From positions 217,928,654-217,992,653 of the forward strand of contig CM071568.1 in NCBI GenBank assembly GCA_036426205.1: a DNA stretch of 64,000 nucleotides, read 5' to 3'. The notes beneath the pieces are model-generated. The model had not been told where the DNA came from. It searched no databases and saw nothing but the letters and a program-made list of their open reading frames with translations. The position numbers were made by a program, and so were the translations under genes. This stretch comes from Ascaphus truei. Lineage: Eukaryota; Chordata; Amphibia; Anura; Ascaphidae. Below, piece after piece: positions 33,701 to 45,359 of this stretch (positions are counted from its first letter, which is position 1; the number at the start of each line of letters is the position of its first letter).

Positions 33701-34674
33701 CTAGTCGTATTTCTTCCTTTTGGTCCTCCCTTGTCCGCCCTCGTTTCCTCTTGGATCTCCGCGTTCTCCCCGACTTTTTGTTTCCATCTCTAAAAAAGCC
33801 GAAGAGTGTTGCCCAGAGGATATACTGGCTTTAGATTGGGCAAATAATGTGGTGGCATTGCTCTCATAATTGGTAGCCCCTCGATCCCTAGAATATTCTC
33901 TAGGTCTGTCAAAAGACACTGAATGGGATCTAAATTCTGGGTCAGAGAAATCAAATTCAAAACTCGATATCTCTACACGCTTATTTTTTAGAATAGATTT
34001 ATTAGGGGGATTAGCAGACCATCTCTTGGGATGTTGTTTCTTGCCCTTTGGGGTACTGGAGCCCATAAGTTCTCTGACTACTATTGGTTTCTGCCAGCAA
34101 TAAACTTGATTTTTAGTGTAATCAACACGATCTCTTTCAAATTTTAGATGTTTCTTATCACTAATGATATCTTCAGTTATTTCAATATTAGATGATAATG
34201 TTTTATCGTTCTTAATAAATTGCTCCCTTTTATTAAATGGTTGCAATTTAGTTTGAAGGATATTTATCTCTGCCATTAGAATAGTTTTTTCTTTAGTTTT
34301 TTGCTGGATAATGAGCTCCATCATTTTTTTAGAACAAGTATCTAAAGCTTCCACCCCGTCCTGTTCAAATTGTTTACTCATAAAGCCAAATATGGTACTT
34401 TCTTTATGCGTAGCCCCCTAGGGATCCGATTACATCTAATGTAATTCTCCAGTGAGGTGATATCCCACCAGAGTCTTATGTTTTCAACCAAGAGTTTTTC
34501 AAGCTTAACAAAATGATGTGTTAAGTCTGAAGGTTCATCACAAATAATCTCAGAGACCCCATCAAATAGGTGGGTTACCTTTCTGGATCTTTTAGTATTG
34601 TCTCCACAAGTATGTACATAAGTACTATTTTCATTATCAGATAAAACATTTTCTTCTCCACTGGATTCCTCCAT
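33701..34674 (-). pseudogene. PLE-d N-terminal region
   Basis: The first frame (34674-34378) begins with an acidic leader and ends in LWWDITSLENYI and IPRGLRIKKVPY. The second (34381-33701) starts at MSKQFEQDGVEALD and has a Lys/Glu-rich coiled coil and a basic tail. The two overlap by 4 bases, but a one-base loss at about 34392 explains this better: an inverted copy at 35205-35303 keeps the frame as KKVPSFGF. Such N-terminal extensions with LWWDI..L..YI are usual in frog PLEs. Confidence 0.75.
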
Positions 34675-35303
34675 TTGATAAAAACAATTCTATAATCAAA
34701 AACCATGTAATGAAAAAATGTATGAAATGGCTGAGTTCCTATAAGGTATAGGTCAAAAAATGCATAGAACACTTGTATATAAGCAACAAGAAAACCAGTC
34801 CTTCCAGGAGGGAAATAGTTAATAAGTCAGTATTCCTTTAAGTGTATATCCATGTAGATGTGAGCAAACAGGACTAATTGAAACATGTGTAGTAAGGAGA
34901 ATGAACCCCACAATGTCCGGTGCTCCACAATTACACGCACGACTGGGCGTTGTATATATAAGCAATCTTTGACCAGTGCTATGGTGAAATGGCAACCTTG
35001 CTGACACCGAAGTAATACAAGAATAAATGTCTAAGTCTATAGACACCAGTGAAGACACCAGGTTGGGTAAGGGCAGCAGGTGATAGTATCCGTGAGTACA
35101 CGAGAGGGGCATCCCACGGCTGCTTCTCATCCTGTCTCTATATATCCCCTGCTCACTAGCCCCCCACCCAGGTATTTAGTCTGTATCCCGTCCTTCTTAT
35201 GACATAAGACTCTGGTGGGATATCACCTCACTGGAGAATTACATTAGATGTAATCGGATCCCTAGGGGGCTACGCATAAAGAAAGTACCATCATTTGGCT
35301 TCA
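34381..35303. repeat. Foldback at the PLE-d 5' end
   Basis: 34381-34480 (minus PLE coding, LWWDITSLENYI...) reappears inverted at 35205-35303, and a second block (ACATGTGTAGTAAGGAGAATGA at about 34880) reappears inverted at about 35303-35325. Spacer about 720 bp. Confidence 0.88.
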
Positions 35304-35329
35304 TTCTCCTTACTACACATGTTTCACAT

Positions 35330-35547
35330 TTTAATCTGGTCTGTAACTGTTTCATACGCCCATAATATACACAGTATTTTCTTAAACTGTGCATGCAATG
35401 TCTTGTATATAATGTATACCCTGTTCATTTATGTAGCTGTATTTGTAACATGTATTATTTGTCTAACTCTGTGCCCAGGACATATTTGAAAACGAGAGGT
35501 AACTCTCAATGTATTACTTCCTGGTAAAATATTTTATAAATAAATAA
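35330..35547 (+). mobile_element. 3' tail of a CR1/L2-type LINE
   Basis: The sequence GTGCCCAGGACATATTTGAA, then GAGAGGTAACTCTCAATGTA, then TTACTTCCTGGTAAAATATT and an (ATAAATAA) tail is a 3' end I recognise as common in frog CR1/L2 LINEs. Only non-coding tail remains. Confidence 0.62.
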
Positions 35548-35949
35548 ATGTACATATAGTATTATTTGCTTGTATTACAAACAGCACAAAAATGAATAAT
35601 GCTAAGTAAAATAATGATACAGTATGATGACACAGTTGATGAACCCAACATGTCAGGAAACTGAACATTATTATTATCACTAATGATAAACAGAGATGTT
35701 CCAGTTAATAGTCAACATGTACTGTACTCCAATAAATAAATCAAAATACTTCTAGAGTTGGGTAAGCATAATAGTGGCTATGTACAGTATGAAGTATAAC
35801 CTTTAAAAACAAATTGAAACAGTGCGTTGCATCAAAAAATGAATCTCTCTCCAAATATTATTTGTGGCATATTTAAGTAATAATCCCTGAAGAACAGGGC
35901 ATTACTGGCCAATAATGCCCTGGCTGGAAGAGTTGAAGGCCCGAGGCGA

Positions 35950-35950
<1 letters not shown>

Positions 35951-36018
<68 letters not shown>

Positions 36019-36035
36019 ACAACACACACACCACA

Positions 36036-36092
<57 letters not shown>

Positions 36093-36095
36093 ATT
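35951..36095 (+). repeat. (CA)n microsatellite, interrupted
   Basis: Long CA run 35951-36015, then CCACAACACACACCACAC interruptions, then CA to 36090. Followed by CA/CT-rich sequence to about 36250. Confidence 0.97.
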
Positions 36096-36249
36096 TCCTC
36101 TACAACACTATACACACACACTTACATCTCTATACACACAACACACTCCTCTAACACTCACTACACAGACCTCTACACACTCAGCAGCCATCTCTACACA
36201 CACACACAACAACAAACTCTTCTGCTGCTACACACACATTGCTACACCA

Positions 36250-36600
36250 TAAACACTGCTACTGACCACACTTGCTATAAACAACCGGGAAGCCGTTTGA
36301 TACCTTTAAAAAGAAAAAAAGACAAACAATGCAAACAGTAGCAATATGTAAATGGAGCTCCCATGCGGGCACCACAGACTAAGGCAAATGCCAGACCAAG
36401 GTGTTACAAAAGATACTATACAGAGGAGATAATCTTAAGAAAGAGAGGCACACGTGCAGATTTCAAGTAAAAACACACACGATTTATCCAAAATGATAAA
36501 GTGGAGCTTACAAAATCCCTGTGAAACAGCATTGACTTTGGTGTCGCAAGATCACATCACCCGCGTCTCTGCAGCAGCAAACCCGCTCGATACAACACAG
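36250..36600. other. No recognisable gene
   Basis: Mixed AT-rich sequence. No motif seen. Confidence 0.45.
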
Positions 36601-38333
36601 CCTGGAGCCGTCGCGTCACTTCCGGTCTTGGGCCGTAGTGTCACTTCCGGTTACGCCCGGTAGGAAGCAGCTACACACACGGGATCCAGGCAATCTCTCC
36701 CTCTCGATCAATGGGGTCACGCTCAACGCTTTCGCGCTTCTAACAGACAGCTTCGTCAGGAGTAGCGTTGACCTGTCCGGGGTCTTATTTATACCCATAT
36801 CCCTATCAAATCCTCTCCTCCTATAGGATAATTGATTAGAACATCCCCAAAGGACGGCAAATCAATTAAATGCTACCGCACCACTGGATATACATATATA
36901 TTGAACAATTATAAACATTTATTTATACAATTATAATAAATAGTTAATAATACAAAAGCATAATAAAATATGGTAAAATAATGATTCTAACTTATCTTTA
37001 CAGTAGTAATGAATCAAACACTAAAACATCTTAAAAAATAATTCATCTATCACATACTTAATGACTTTCTATATACATAGTAAACGCGATAGATGAATCT
37101 TAAAAAGACAAAGAAATTTGATTAAGAGACAACTAATATCAATTTCAGTATGCATACACAGAAATAAGGAATATTTTTTAAGGAGTCTTAACCAATTCGA
37201 CATAGTTTCGGACCACAGGTTTGAACCCCAGACAAAGTAAAAATACCCCAAAATTTTTTTTTTGTGTAAAAGTGTAATCCATCAAACAAATATAATAAAA
37301 TAATATATAATTAAAATAAAAAAACTAAAGAAAACACAAGCTCAAAATCCACATTCAGGCCTGCGGCACTAAGGTTTTGAGAGAAAAGATCCAAAAGCTC
37401 TCTCTTTTTTCAGTGCACATTTCTGTCACCACCTCTCCATGGGACAGAACATGTTCCAGCACTGTAAACCTTAGTCCTGAAGTGTCACCCTGGTGGTTTT
37501 GTAATAAAAGTGATTAGATAAAAAATGCGTTGTAGACCCTCTACGCACACTATACCAATGTGTCCGAAATACGTGTTTTAAACTGGCCTAGTGGTTCGGC
37601 CTACATTTGAAGCCACATGGGCACTGTATTAGTTAAAAACACGTTTCTGATCTACACGTGAATGTATTGTTTTTAGAAAACTTCATTAGTATTTTTGACT
37701 GGAATCCAACTTGTCCTCCGATCTATATCTACAGCCAGGCATTATACACACCCAAAGAAACCCTTTATTTGGGGTAACACCTATTCCCCCTCTTCAAGAC
37801 TTTTTGCAAAGCCTAGTGCTAATGAGTTCTTTAATGAATTAGCTTTTTTAAAAATACTGTTGGTCGTTCAGGTACCTACTTCCACTAGGATGAGACACTT
37901 TGTACAATGTGCCAATGTTTGCGTTTTATCTTAGTTATTTTTTCAGATTGTCTATTAAAGTTGGTAAGAAAAAAAATTCAAATTTTTATTATCTAAACTT
38001 TTTTCTGATTTTTTATAAGATCTTTCCTTTCTAACAATCTACTTTTTCTACTGCTCAATCCTGAATGACTTGTTCTTCGTATTTTCTTTTCCCTAAATCT
38101 TTCTTGCAAGAATAAAGATTCTGTATTGAAAACATTGTTTATCGAAAATTCCTCTTGATCCTACGTATTTGGCCATAGGTACATTTTTGCAGCCATTTCG
38201 GATGAGAGCAGCCAGAGGGTGTGAATAATTTTTTAATCGACATCTTTGAAGAAGGTTTGATTACTAATCTCTCCCTCCTTCTATGAGCCACAGTCAGGTC
38301 CAGGAAACCCTTTGCTCTACTGTACTCACAGTT
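36600..38333 (-). mobile_element. Penelope-like element fragment (PLE-e)
   Basis: Minus strand: RT thumb remnant (38333-38139) with LFTPSGCSHPKWLQKCTYGQ, then IRRIKRNF; Cys linker; GIY-YIG start around 37660-37560 with a CPCGFKC block and frameshifts; a 3' non-coding end and a hammerhead-like core at 36729-36759. 5'-truncated where the LTR element begins (38334). Confidence 0.72.
36729..36759 (-). ncRNA. Hammerhead-like core at the PLE-e 3' end
   Basis: Minus strand: CTGACGA, imperfect GC-rich hairpin, GAAAGCG. Core bases fit. Stem II is weak. Confidence 0.4.
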
Positions 38334-38524
38334 AAGAACCTGCTCTGTCTCTGTCCTCCAAAGGTCAACTCTCATTCAAGCTAAGGAGTCACTTCCTGTC
38401 TCAACAGACAGCTTTGTAAGCAATCTAGATCAGGCAGGTGGTGTTTTTAATTGACTACCGCAGTTAACCACCACACTGCTAGTATAAGGCACATTACTTG
38501 AACAGAATTACTCCCGCTGTTACA

Positions 38525-38534
38525 TACCTCCCCT
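38525..38534 (-). promoter_or_regulatory. Polypurine tract
   Basis: Minus strand AGGGGAGGTA directly precedes the TGTAACA start of the 3' LTR, the place where plus-strand DNA synthesis of an LTR element is primed. Confidence 0.65.
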
Positions 38535-38599
38535 GTTTGTGGGAAGCTCGGGCTTGCCACGGCCCCCGCCCTACCTCCACTCTCATTCTAGATACTCAG

Positions 38600-41000
38600 T
38601 GACTTGAATGAGAGTGGGTGGAGGAAGAGAACCCTCAGTCCTGTTGGGATTGGAGCCCTTTCTCAGTTATTCGTGTCCCTTCTGAAGGTGTGGAGATCAG
38701 CACCCCTCAGTCGCTCGAGGAGACTTTCTCCAAGTAGGTCTTTTTCTCTACGTGCGCGGTCATGAGATTTCCCTCCGTGGGTACGCGTCTTATTGTAGGC
38801 ATACTGTATGGCAGGAGTTGCAGAGCATTAAAAACAGCCCTTTGAGTTTTTCGCTCTTGAAGCTGTCGCTCTGCCTTTTTCCCACTCAATGGGGTTGCTA
38901 GTTCAGCCCCTTTTTAGATTAGTTGCAATTCCACACCCACTTCCAGAGAATGTCCCTCTTTTCAGCTTCATCAGCTAAGGATTCTTCTCGGTTTAGTTCA
39001 GCACTGTCCTGCTTTTTGTTGCTCTGCTGTGGCTGAAGGTTTTGCTAGTGCTCTGTTTAGTGGTTCAAATTTTGCAACCTTGTCTTTCAGATGAGCGGTA
39101 TTCCCAGCTCTCACTGTAACCTTGTCTTCATGGGTTTTTGAGATCTGTGGGTATGGACACTATACAGGGTCAATACTTGTCCTTGTTAGGACTGTAATTC
39201 ATCCGCAGAGAGATCCCTGTTTTTGAGTGGCTCTTGCAAGTCTCTCTCGGGAATTTATCTGCATGCTTTGCTTTCTATGAGGCTTGCCTCCACATTTTTA
39301 TTGCATTGTGAAGCCACTATGAACTTCTTTGCTGGGCCACAGTTACTTGTTTTAGTTTCTGGACCTTCTTGTGCTTCCCTTTTGTGCCGCGTCACCTGGG
39401 TTCTAAGCTTGGCTTTTAGCGTTGCTTTGGTGATGTCAGGGTTCCTTCAGTTTCTCATGCTGCTTTGCGGGACATAACTGGTCATCAGACCCGTTCTGCA
39501 GCACTTGAATTTCTTTAACAGTGCTTGCAGATTGTCATCCTGCAGAGTTCGCTGCTCTTCTCCTCTGCCTTCTTGAGGCGCGTACGCAGACCTTGCTGTT
39601 TGTTCTCAGTCGGTGCTCTGCTTCAACACTTTCCTTGACTTCGTCTGGTCACATGAAATTTTCTTCTTTCGTTTTAAGTTTTCTTTTTTTAATCTTAATT
39701 TCTCCTTTTCAGTCTCTGTATTCTTCAGGCTCTTTGCAGTCCTCCTTCCATTTACGCACATCTGCTTTGAAAATTACAATCTCCTGGCGGTGAGACTTCC
39801 TTCTCTAGGTTGAGGGTCTGAAGCTCCTTCTGAGAGACTTTGAGATCTGTACCAATATTACCAATAGTTTCTTTAGCAATGTCCAGCGCCTCATGAGACT
39901 GTGTTAGTTCCTTTCTGGTAAAATTCCAGGTCTGTGCGGCTGCATGTTGGTCTCATGATATGAGGCATCAAATGCTCGGTGAGTGTTGAACCTCTTTCTG
40001 AGATACGTCACTTCTATCCGGACACTGTTGTTGACTTCCCTGTTGTGAGGCTTCAGCTCTATTATCAAGAGTGTGAACCTCTGCTGGAATACTGTGATCT
40101 GCTTCAGTGCCTCCTCATACTTCGCTTTAGCGTTAGGCCCGATAATTTTATATCAGATTTTGGCTCTGGCTTCATCCATGGCGAAATAGTAGCTTTGCAG
40201 TATCTAGTCTCAGTCTTGATCGTCCAATTCTGTCCTGGCTAAGAGTAAATTGTGAGCACATCTTTTTTGTAGCCTCACGTTATTTTTCTGTAGCTCTGTG
40301 TTACTTCTCTCTCTCAATTTCAATTGTTCTCGAAGTTGATCACAGTCACACACTGGCAATTTTCAGGGGTCTTCAGGGCTGGTCAAGATCGTCACTCACT
40401 GTTTCGGCTCCGCTTCCCTACGGATGACTAGTTGAGGGTTTCCTCACTGTTTGAAACCACCGGACCAGCACTTCTTGGTGGTATCACGACTTCTGCCTTG
40501 GCCCTCTGATATTCGGTTACCGGCGTGAGTGAATTCTCCATTTTCTCTAGGCTGCAGGGCAACTCAGTCCCACTTTTCCTCCACAGTATCTGCGGACGTG
40601 TCTGTTCTTCACGTTAAGTGAGAACCGCTTTTCTTTTTCTTTTTTCATCCTTTTTGATTTGGATGACACCGTCCCTTCAGGATATTGGGGTCTCCATCTT
40701 CATTTGATATTTTAGCAAGCGTACTATCCACCCGGATTTTCTTGCAACTGTAATTGCTGACGGAAATATTCGGTGATCCACTGCTCCCTCTCGTCTCCTG
40801 TGATTATATTCGTCATCAAAGGGAGACGTCTTTCTGTTCGGTGCCGAGTTCAGGCACCGCCCACCAATTCTTGGGTGTTTTGTGGGTGTTACTCGTTCGG
40901 GTTCCCGTAATAGATGTCTTCTCTTTATTGGACTAGAAGGCCACTCTCTGTGGGTGTGGTTCATTACAGGAATGTCTGCTCTGTCCTCCATTTTTAGGCT
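38600..41000 (-). pseudogene. Decayed coiled-coil coding region of the LTR element
   Basis: The minus strand gives short open pieces rich in Lys, Glu, Gln and Leu, such as SQKELQTLNLEKEVS and FKADVRKWKEDCKE and EKLRLKKENLKRKKK around 39850-39650, all in shifting frames. A longer open piece at 40991-40677 has a basic start with PIKRRHLLREPERVTPTKHP. I read this as a former gag-like protein with long coiled coils. No protease, RT or integrase motif is visible. Long plus-strand open frames here (39223-41734) are the antisense shadow. Confidence 0.45.
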
Positions 41001-42068
41001 ATCACGTGTAATTTTCTTCCTGACCTCACGGAGCGCCTATTGCAGCTGTTGTCCACTGTATTGCTGAACCCCCAATTGTGGTAGTCCTACAGTGGGGGCA
41101 TATTTTGCTTGTAGATGTTGTAGCTCTCAAGGCAATCTCTGTAGAATTTTTCTTCTTGGAATAAATATTTACAATATCGGCAGTACTGTGCATGCATTTT
41201 CTCTCATCAGTATACAGTGTGCAGTTACTAGGTTTAAAAGATATTTGCTTTACACCATTTTACTTGCTAGGACCAATCTCTCCGCTTCAGCAAAAATTTG
41301 GTTTTCTGCCTGGTTCAGTCATTTCCAGTCTCGTCTTTGGGTATTATGGCATTCACACGTTCACACTTTGGGTGTCTGTTTTTTGCCCCAACGATATATA
41401 TAGCCGACTTTTTACTTGCAGAAAAAAAAACATTCTTTGCAGTGGACTATTTCTTCTTTCATTCCGGCAGTGGTGACTCAACATTCAGCAATTGGTTTTG
41501 AAAAACTGTTACAACAGTTCAGAAATCATTTTTCGCCCTATAGTGCAATTTTACCCTCAGCATTTGTTTTCTAAAAATTGTATCAATTTTCACACTTTCT
41601 GCATACTACCCATCAAGCTGGTAGCCCTATGCGGGGTGGCAACCTTTATTGCAAATAAGTACCACTCGGGTCACCATCTGTATTCACTTCTTCACGACGA
41701 ACTTTTGAAAACAACAAACACCTACCCTTTTTAAGGGCTCCCTCACTTCTTGTAACATGACATGGCTGAAGGCAAACCCCATATTCAATGAACCATATAC
41801 ACTTTGTGATAGGCAAAATAAGGTTTAGCTACTTCACAGTCTCTCTCCTCTAGGGATGGGGCAAGAGTCCTCTGTGGTTGTATGTTTCAGTGCAGTGTGG
41901 TTTCAGTGGTATATATCCTTTAACTCTGATCTCTGCTGCATGAGGTTTTTTTTTTTTTTTTTCTCCAGACTGTTTGTAGGCAAAAAGCATACAAAAAATT
42001 TTCACAAAAAATCTCCGTCCTTTTTAACTTCAAAGACACCTCTTATCCCACTTCAGCACAGACCCATA

Positions 42069-42716
42069 TGTAGACGGAACGTTCACAGAGGTACCACAAT
42101 TGGAGCTTTATAAGGTTGAAATTATAATAGGCTTTATTGTGCCTTTTCCTTTTCATCAGGAAATCTACCAAACACAGGGGTGGAGGGGGGGTACAAAGCT
42201 TCTATCACTTGGGAGTATTTCTAGTGAAATCCTATGCAATTAATCACATCTCCCTTAGTCAAGCATGTCTCCAGCAGCCCCAAAACATATAGCATGAAAA
42301 AGCAGATATAAGCAGTCTCTTAATAATGAAAGTCTTATCTGTTTCATTGCTGTAGATATAGCTTCTCTGCTCTCCTGGAACCGCACCACTGCGTGCACAG
42401 AAAATATCATGCATCCAGTTTATAAGCTTATTTGGGCTTGTAATCAGTCTATGCTGTGCTCATTCAAGACCGGGTCAGCTTCCAGAGATCTGTGTTACTC
42501 TTGGTCAGTCCTCCTGGAGTTTCAAAAACACTGCTCTGTCTCTCCAAGGTCAGCTGCTCTTATTCATAGCTAAGGAGTTACTTCCTGTCTCAACAGACAG
42601 GCTTTTGTAAGTATCTAGATCAGGAGTTGGTGTTATTATTGACTACCAGCAGTTTAACCCACCACACTGCTAGATTCAAAGGCAATTACTTGAACAGGAT
42701 TACCTCCCCTGTTACA
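42069..42716 (-). repeat. 5' LTR of the minus-strand element
   Basis: Starts TGTAACAGGGGAGGTAATCC and ends CCGTCTACA on the minus strand. Aligns with the solo LTR 32864-33695 at both ends, with a variable middle. Confidence 0.85.
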
Positions 42717-42789
42717 GTGTCATTTTGGTTTATATTTGTTTTTGTGAGTGACTGAGTGAAATATAGGGATGAGTGGGAGTGGATGTGGG

Positions 42790-43020
42790 GAGTGGTGCGT
42801 TGCTGGGGGTAGTGGGGCTGAAGGATTTATGGAGAGTGTGCGGTGGCTGTGAGGTGGTGGAGCATGGGTAGTGGAGGAGTGTTTCGGTGCTGTGGAGTGG
42901 TGCGAGCGTAGGATGGAGTGTAGGGTGCGGTGGCTGGTGGAGTGGTGGAGCGTGGGAGTGGAGGAAGTGCGGTGGCTGGTGGGAGTCGGGGAGTGGGGGA
43001 GCGTGGGAGAGAGTGGGACG
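42790..43020 (+). repeat. GTG/GGAGTG-rich degenerate minisatellite
   Basis: Recurrent GTGGTGGAGCGTGGGAGTGG-like phrases. It produces long artificial open frames on both strands. Confidence 0.7.
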
Positions 43021-43073
43021 TACAGATACGGTCCGTCCTGCCAGGGCAGGTACATCCCGTGATGATACTCCAG

Positions 43074-43301
43074 GTGGGGGAGTGCAGGTGGGTGAGGGTA
43101 GCGGGAGTACTGGACATGGAGAGAGGGACACTGTCCACCATAAGAACAGTGATGCGGAGGAGGATGGAAGTGATGAGGGGCCATCAACAAGCCAGGCGCA
43201 GACGGAAGGCCTAAGAAACCCCCGATTTACCCATAGGGAAAATGACATCCTTATTGAAGGTGTCATGTCTTCCTTTGACCAACTCTATGGATCATTATCA
43301 T
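43074..43301 (+). CDS. Exon of a Harbinger-type Myb/SANT-like protein (first part)
   Basis: After a CTCCAG acceptor-like site, the frame encodes a Ser/Asp/Glu-rich linker and then RNPRFTHRENDILIEGVMSS FDQLYGSLS, the first helix of the Myb/SANT-like domain found in Harbinger transposon partner proteins and in domesticated relatives (NAIF1, TSNARE1, MSANTD). The exon ends at a T|GTAAGA donor (43301/43302). Joined in phase to 44061 it gives SSKTKTSHKTKLW. No upstream initiator Met is convincing in this frame, so a 5' exon probably lies elsewhere. Confidence 0.68.
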
Positions 43302-44060
43302 GTAAGAATTTTTTAACAATTATTATATTATAATATAGAAAGTATGTTGTATAGGCCGCACTATTGAATGTATGAACTATATTTGACATAGGTAAGTTGT
43401 GGGTGCTGAGGAACAATGAAGAGACCTCTAATGTCTCCTAAGTACATATAGAACATAAAAAGTGTTCCCCACACTCATAATGACTAAACAATCAATGATA
43501 CTTGAAATGCTGATATATATGAATGAGCATAAGTGAAGAACATTAATTGACAATGTGGCATAAAACTCTAATCACATACAATTTACAGGAGGGGGAGGGA
43601 TGGTGAGGGAAGGGGGAATGTGACATCACTAAAAAGTGAGGGATATGATAAACAAATCCCTGAAAGGGAAGTAAGTGTGTGCGGTGAGACGCAGGGGAAA
43701 CGTAACGTTTCGTGGTCACTTAACCCTTCTACAGGCCCATTCTCCTAGTCACCACAAAGTGGGACTATGGTACTTACCGACTCTCACAGTAAATTCCTCC
43801 CAGTTTTAACAGAAATGCTACAAAAAATGCCATAAATGTTTATACAAGACATGCGTAACGTAACATTGAGCTGATAAACATATATGCTATAACGGTGGTG
43901 TGCAGCTGATTGGGCACATTGAATTTGTCACGAATGCGTGCATGACATAGCCTAATAGGTGTCTGTAATGATATGTACATGTTGTAAAACTGTGTAATAT
44001 ATTACCATACATTATTAAATCACTACTTAAATGTATATTAACACTTTTACATATACACAG
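43302..44060 (+). other. Intron of the Myb/SANT-like gene with a degenerate hammerhead-like core
   Basis: GTAAGA donor at 43302 and ATATACACAG acceptor at 44051-44060. At 43707-43734 the minus strand reads CTGTAGA-hairpin-GAAACG, a hammerhead-like core with A6 changed. Confidence 0.55.
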
Positions 44061-44370
44061 CTAAAACCAAGACCAGTCATAAAACTAAATTGTGGGCTGA
44101 GATATGCCGAGCTGTGTCAGCATCAGGCGTCTTTAAAAGGACCCCAGAGACGTGTAAGAAAAGATTTGAGGACATTAAACATCGACTGAAGAGGAAGATG
44201 TCACTGGCCTGACGCATCGCATGTGGGACAGGAGGCGGACCTCCAGCATCAATGAATTTACACTCGTACGAGGAAAAGATGTATTCAATCATGACTTCCC
44301 GCCATATTTTTGGAATTGGAGGGAACAGAGACATTGGGCCATCTCTCTCACATTCGACACCAGATGAGTC
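44061..44370 (+). pseudogene. Exon 2 of the Myb/SANT-like gene, with a stop codon
   Basis: Encodes KTKTSHKTKLWAEICRAV, GVFKRTPETCKKRFEDIKHR and LKRKMSLA, the remaining helices of the Myb/SANT-like domain (Trp and KR..DIK.R pattern). A TGA at 44210-44212 follows, yet the same frame continues with RIACGTGGGPPASMNLHSYE and a GIGGNRDIGPS block, which is the conserved CGTGGGPP continuation of this family. The stop is thus a single change in a once open frame. A possible donor is TC|GTATGC at 44371, but phase with the next exon does not work out, so the 3' junction is uncertain. Confidence 0.68.
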
Positions 44371-44654
44371 GTATGCTATTACATCAATATTTCATTATGA
44401 AATACTGAGAAATGCAAGCATTTAGACAGACATAAAACTACAATCATCTGTTTAGATGATGTGATCAGGAAATGGCAACATTACACATGTCACTGTTCAG
44501 TTTATGAAAAATATGCTTGTAATTAAACTGATGCACGTATCAAATAAATAGCATAACAATATGTGCATTAACATTGGATGTACAGGCAAATAAAGAGGAG
44601 CACAGAATTACTTAGTCATTGTGTTGATTGTAAAATTTTGTTTTTTATTATAAA

Positions 44655-45351
44655 GTGATTGCTGAGGACACGGATTCAGATGAGTCAGCAACACAACAAC
44701 AACAACGTGTCATAAGTGATGATGAGATGTTAGTTGATCCCCCACATATTCCTGTCCCAGATGTAGAAGATTCCGGTCTTGATTTTATGGCATTCCAGGA
44801 TACACAAAATCCAGAAAGTGATGACAATGGTGAGATTCAAGTGGGCCAGGGATACCAGGTTTGTTTGGAAGCATTGTCGAATTTAACCAGCCTAGAGGCA
44901 AGGTTTTTGGCCAAGCAAGAAGATATTGCTGACAGACAGGCTAAAACAAATCAAAACATATATAAGGAAATGAAACACATGACACTCATTATGACTAAAC
45001 AACAGGAGACACTGGACAACATGGCAAATAGCCTCTCGATCATAGCCAAATGTATGGCACAGGTTGTGGAACATGTCCAGGCACAGCCCCCGCCACAGCC
45101 ACAGCCACAATCCCAGCCACAAAGCGAGCCAGAGGCACAATACAATCTAGACCTACTATCCGATCTAGAGCTACTATCCGAGCCAGAGACACAAAGAGAG
45201 CCAGAGACACAAAGAGAGCCAGAGACACAAAGAGAGCCAGAGACACAAAGAGAGCCAGAGACACAAAGAGAGCCAGAGACACAAAGAGAGCCAGAGACAC
45301 AGGCAATGGTACAGCAGGATCCAATGGCACAGGCTATTCCCCTGGCCTAAT
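44655..45351 (+). CDS. Exon 3 of the Myb/SANT-like gene: acidic linker, coiled coil and EPETQR repeats
   Basis: A 231-codon open stretch: acidic Ser/Asp linker (residues 1-60), a predicted coiled coil with LEARFLAKQEDIADRQAKTN and then a helical NMANSLSIIAKCMAQVVEHV (about 70-145), a Pro/Gln run, then seven EPETQR repeats (about 178-219), ending at TAA 45349-45351. The coiled coil follows the style of the C-terminal half of TSNARE1-like proteins. It ends earlier than the family: the basic RRSSQRLAKRK tail survives in a shifted frame at about 45630-45675. Confidence 0.65.
45178..45303 (+). repeat. 18-bp coding minisatellite, 7 units
   Basis: Unit GAGCCAGAGACACAAAGA repeated with no or one change, coding EPETQR. 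Confidence 0.95.
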
Positions 45352-45359
45352 TCCTGGCA

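Larger units (their letters stand above)
29415..34674 (-). mobile_element. Penelope-like element with nested insertions (PLE-d)
   Basis: Reading the minus strand from 34674: N-terminal coiled region (34674-33701), interruption by a solo LTR (33695-32864), conserved pre-RT block (32863-32680), RT (32445-31044), interruption by a TA-flanked MITE (30972-30576), Cys linker and GIY-YIG endonuclease (30573-30077), then a 3' non-coding end with a degenerate hammerhead-like core (29536-29508). A full-length PLE broken only by insertions and a handful of frameshifts. Confidence 0.88.
38334..42716 (-). mobile_element. LTR retrotransposon, minus strand, 3' LTR truncated
   Basis: The 5' LTR is 42716-42069 (TGTAACAG...GTCTACA, 648 bp). 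The 3' LTR begins at 38524 (TGTAACAGCGGG) and is cut at about 38334. A polypurine tract AGGGGAGGTA abuts the 3' LTR at 38525-38534. AATAAA lies near 42130 (minus). Internal sequence is about 3.5 kb and lacks recognisable pol, so the element is non-autonomous or heavily deleted. Confidence 0.85.

Noticed and set aside
33701..34674. Two overlapping ORFs (ATGA overlap at 34378-34381) as a bicistronic gene
   Set aside because: The inverted copy at 35205-35303 shows that one lost base created the apparent stop and restart.
35832..36154. Long Cys/Val and His/Thr repeat open frames on both strands
   Set aside because: They are translations of the interrupted (CA)n microsatellite.
39223..41734. Plus-strand open frames with hydrophobic, membrane-like stretches
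   Set aside because: The opposite strand gives Lys/Glu-rich helical protein pieces in the orientation of the LTR element. The hydrophobic runs are its antisense.
42720..43333. Minus-strand open frames of 104-178 codons rich in Pro, His and Ser
   Set aside because: They mirror the GTG-rich minisatellite and the antisense of the Myb/SANT-like exon. No motif.
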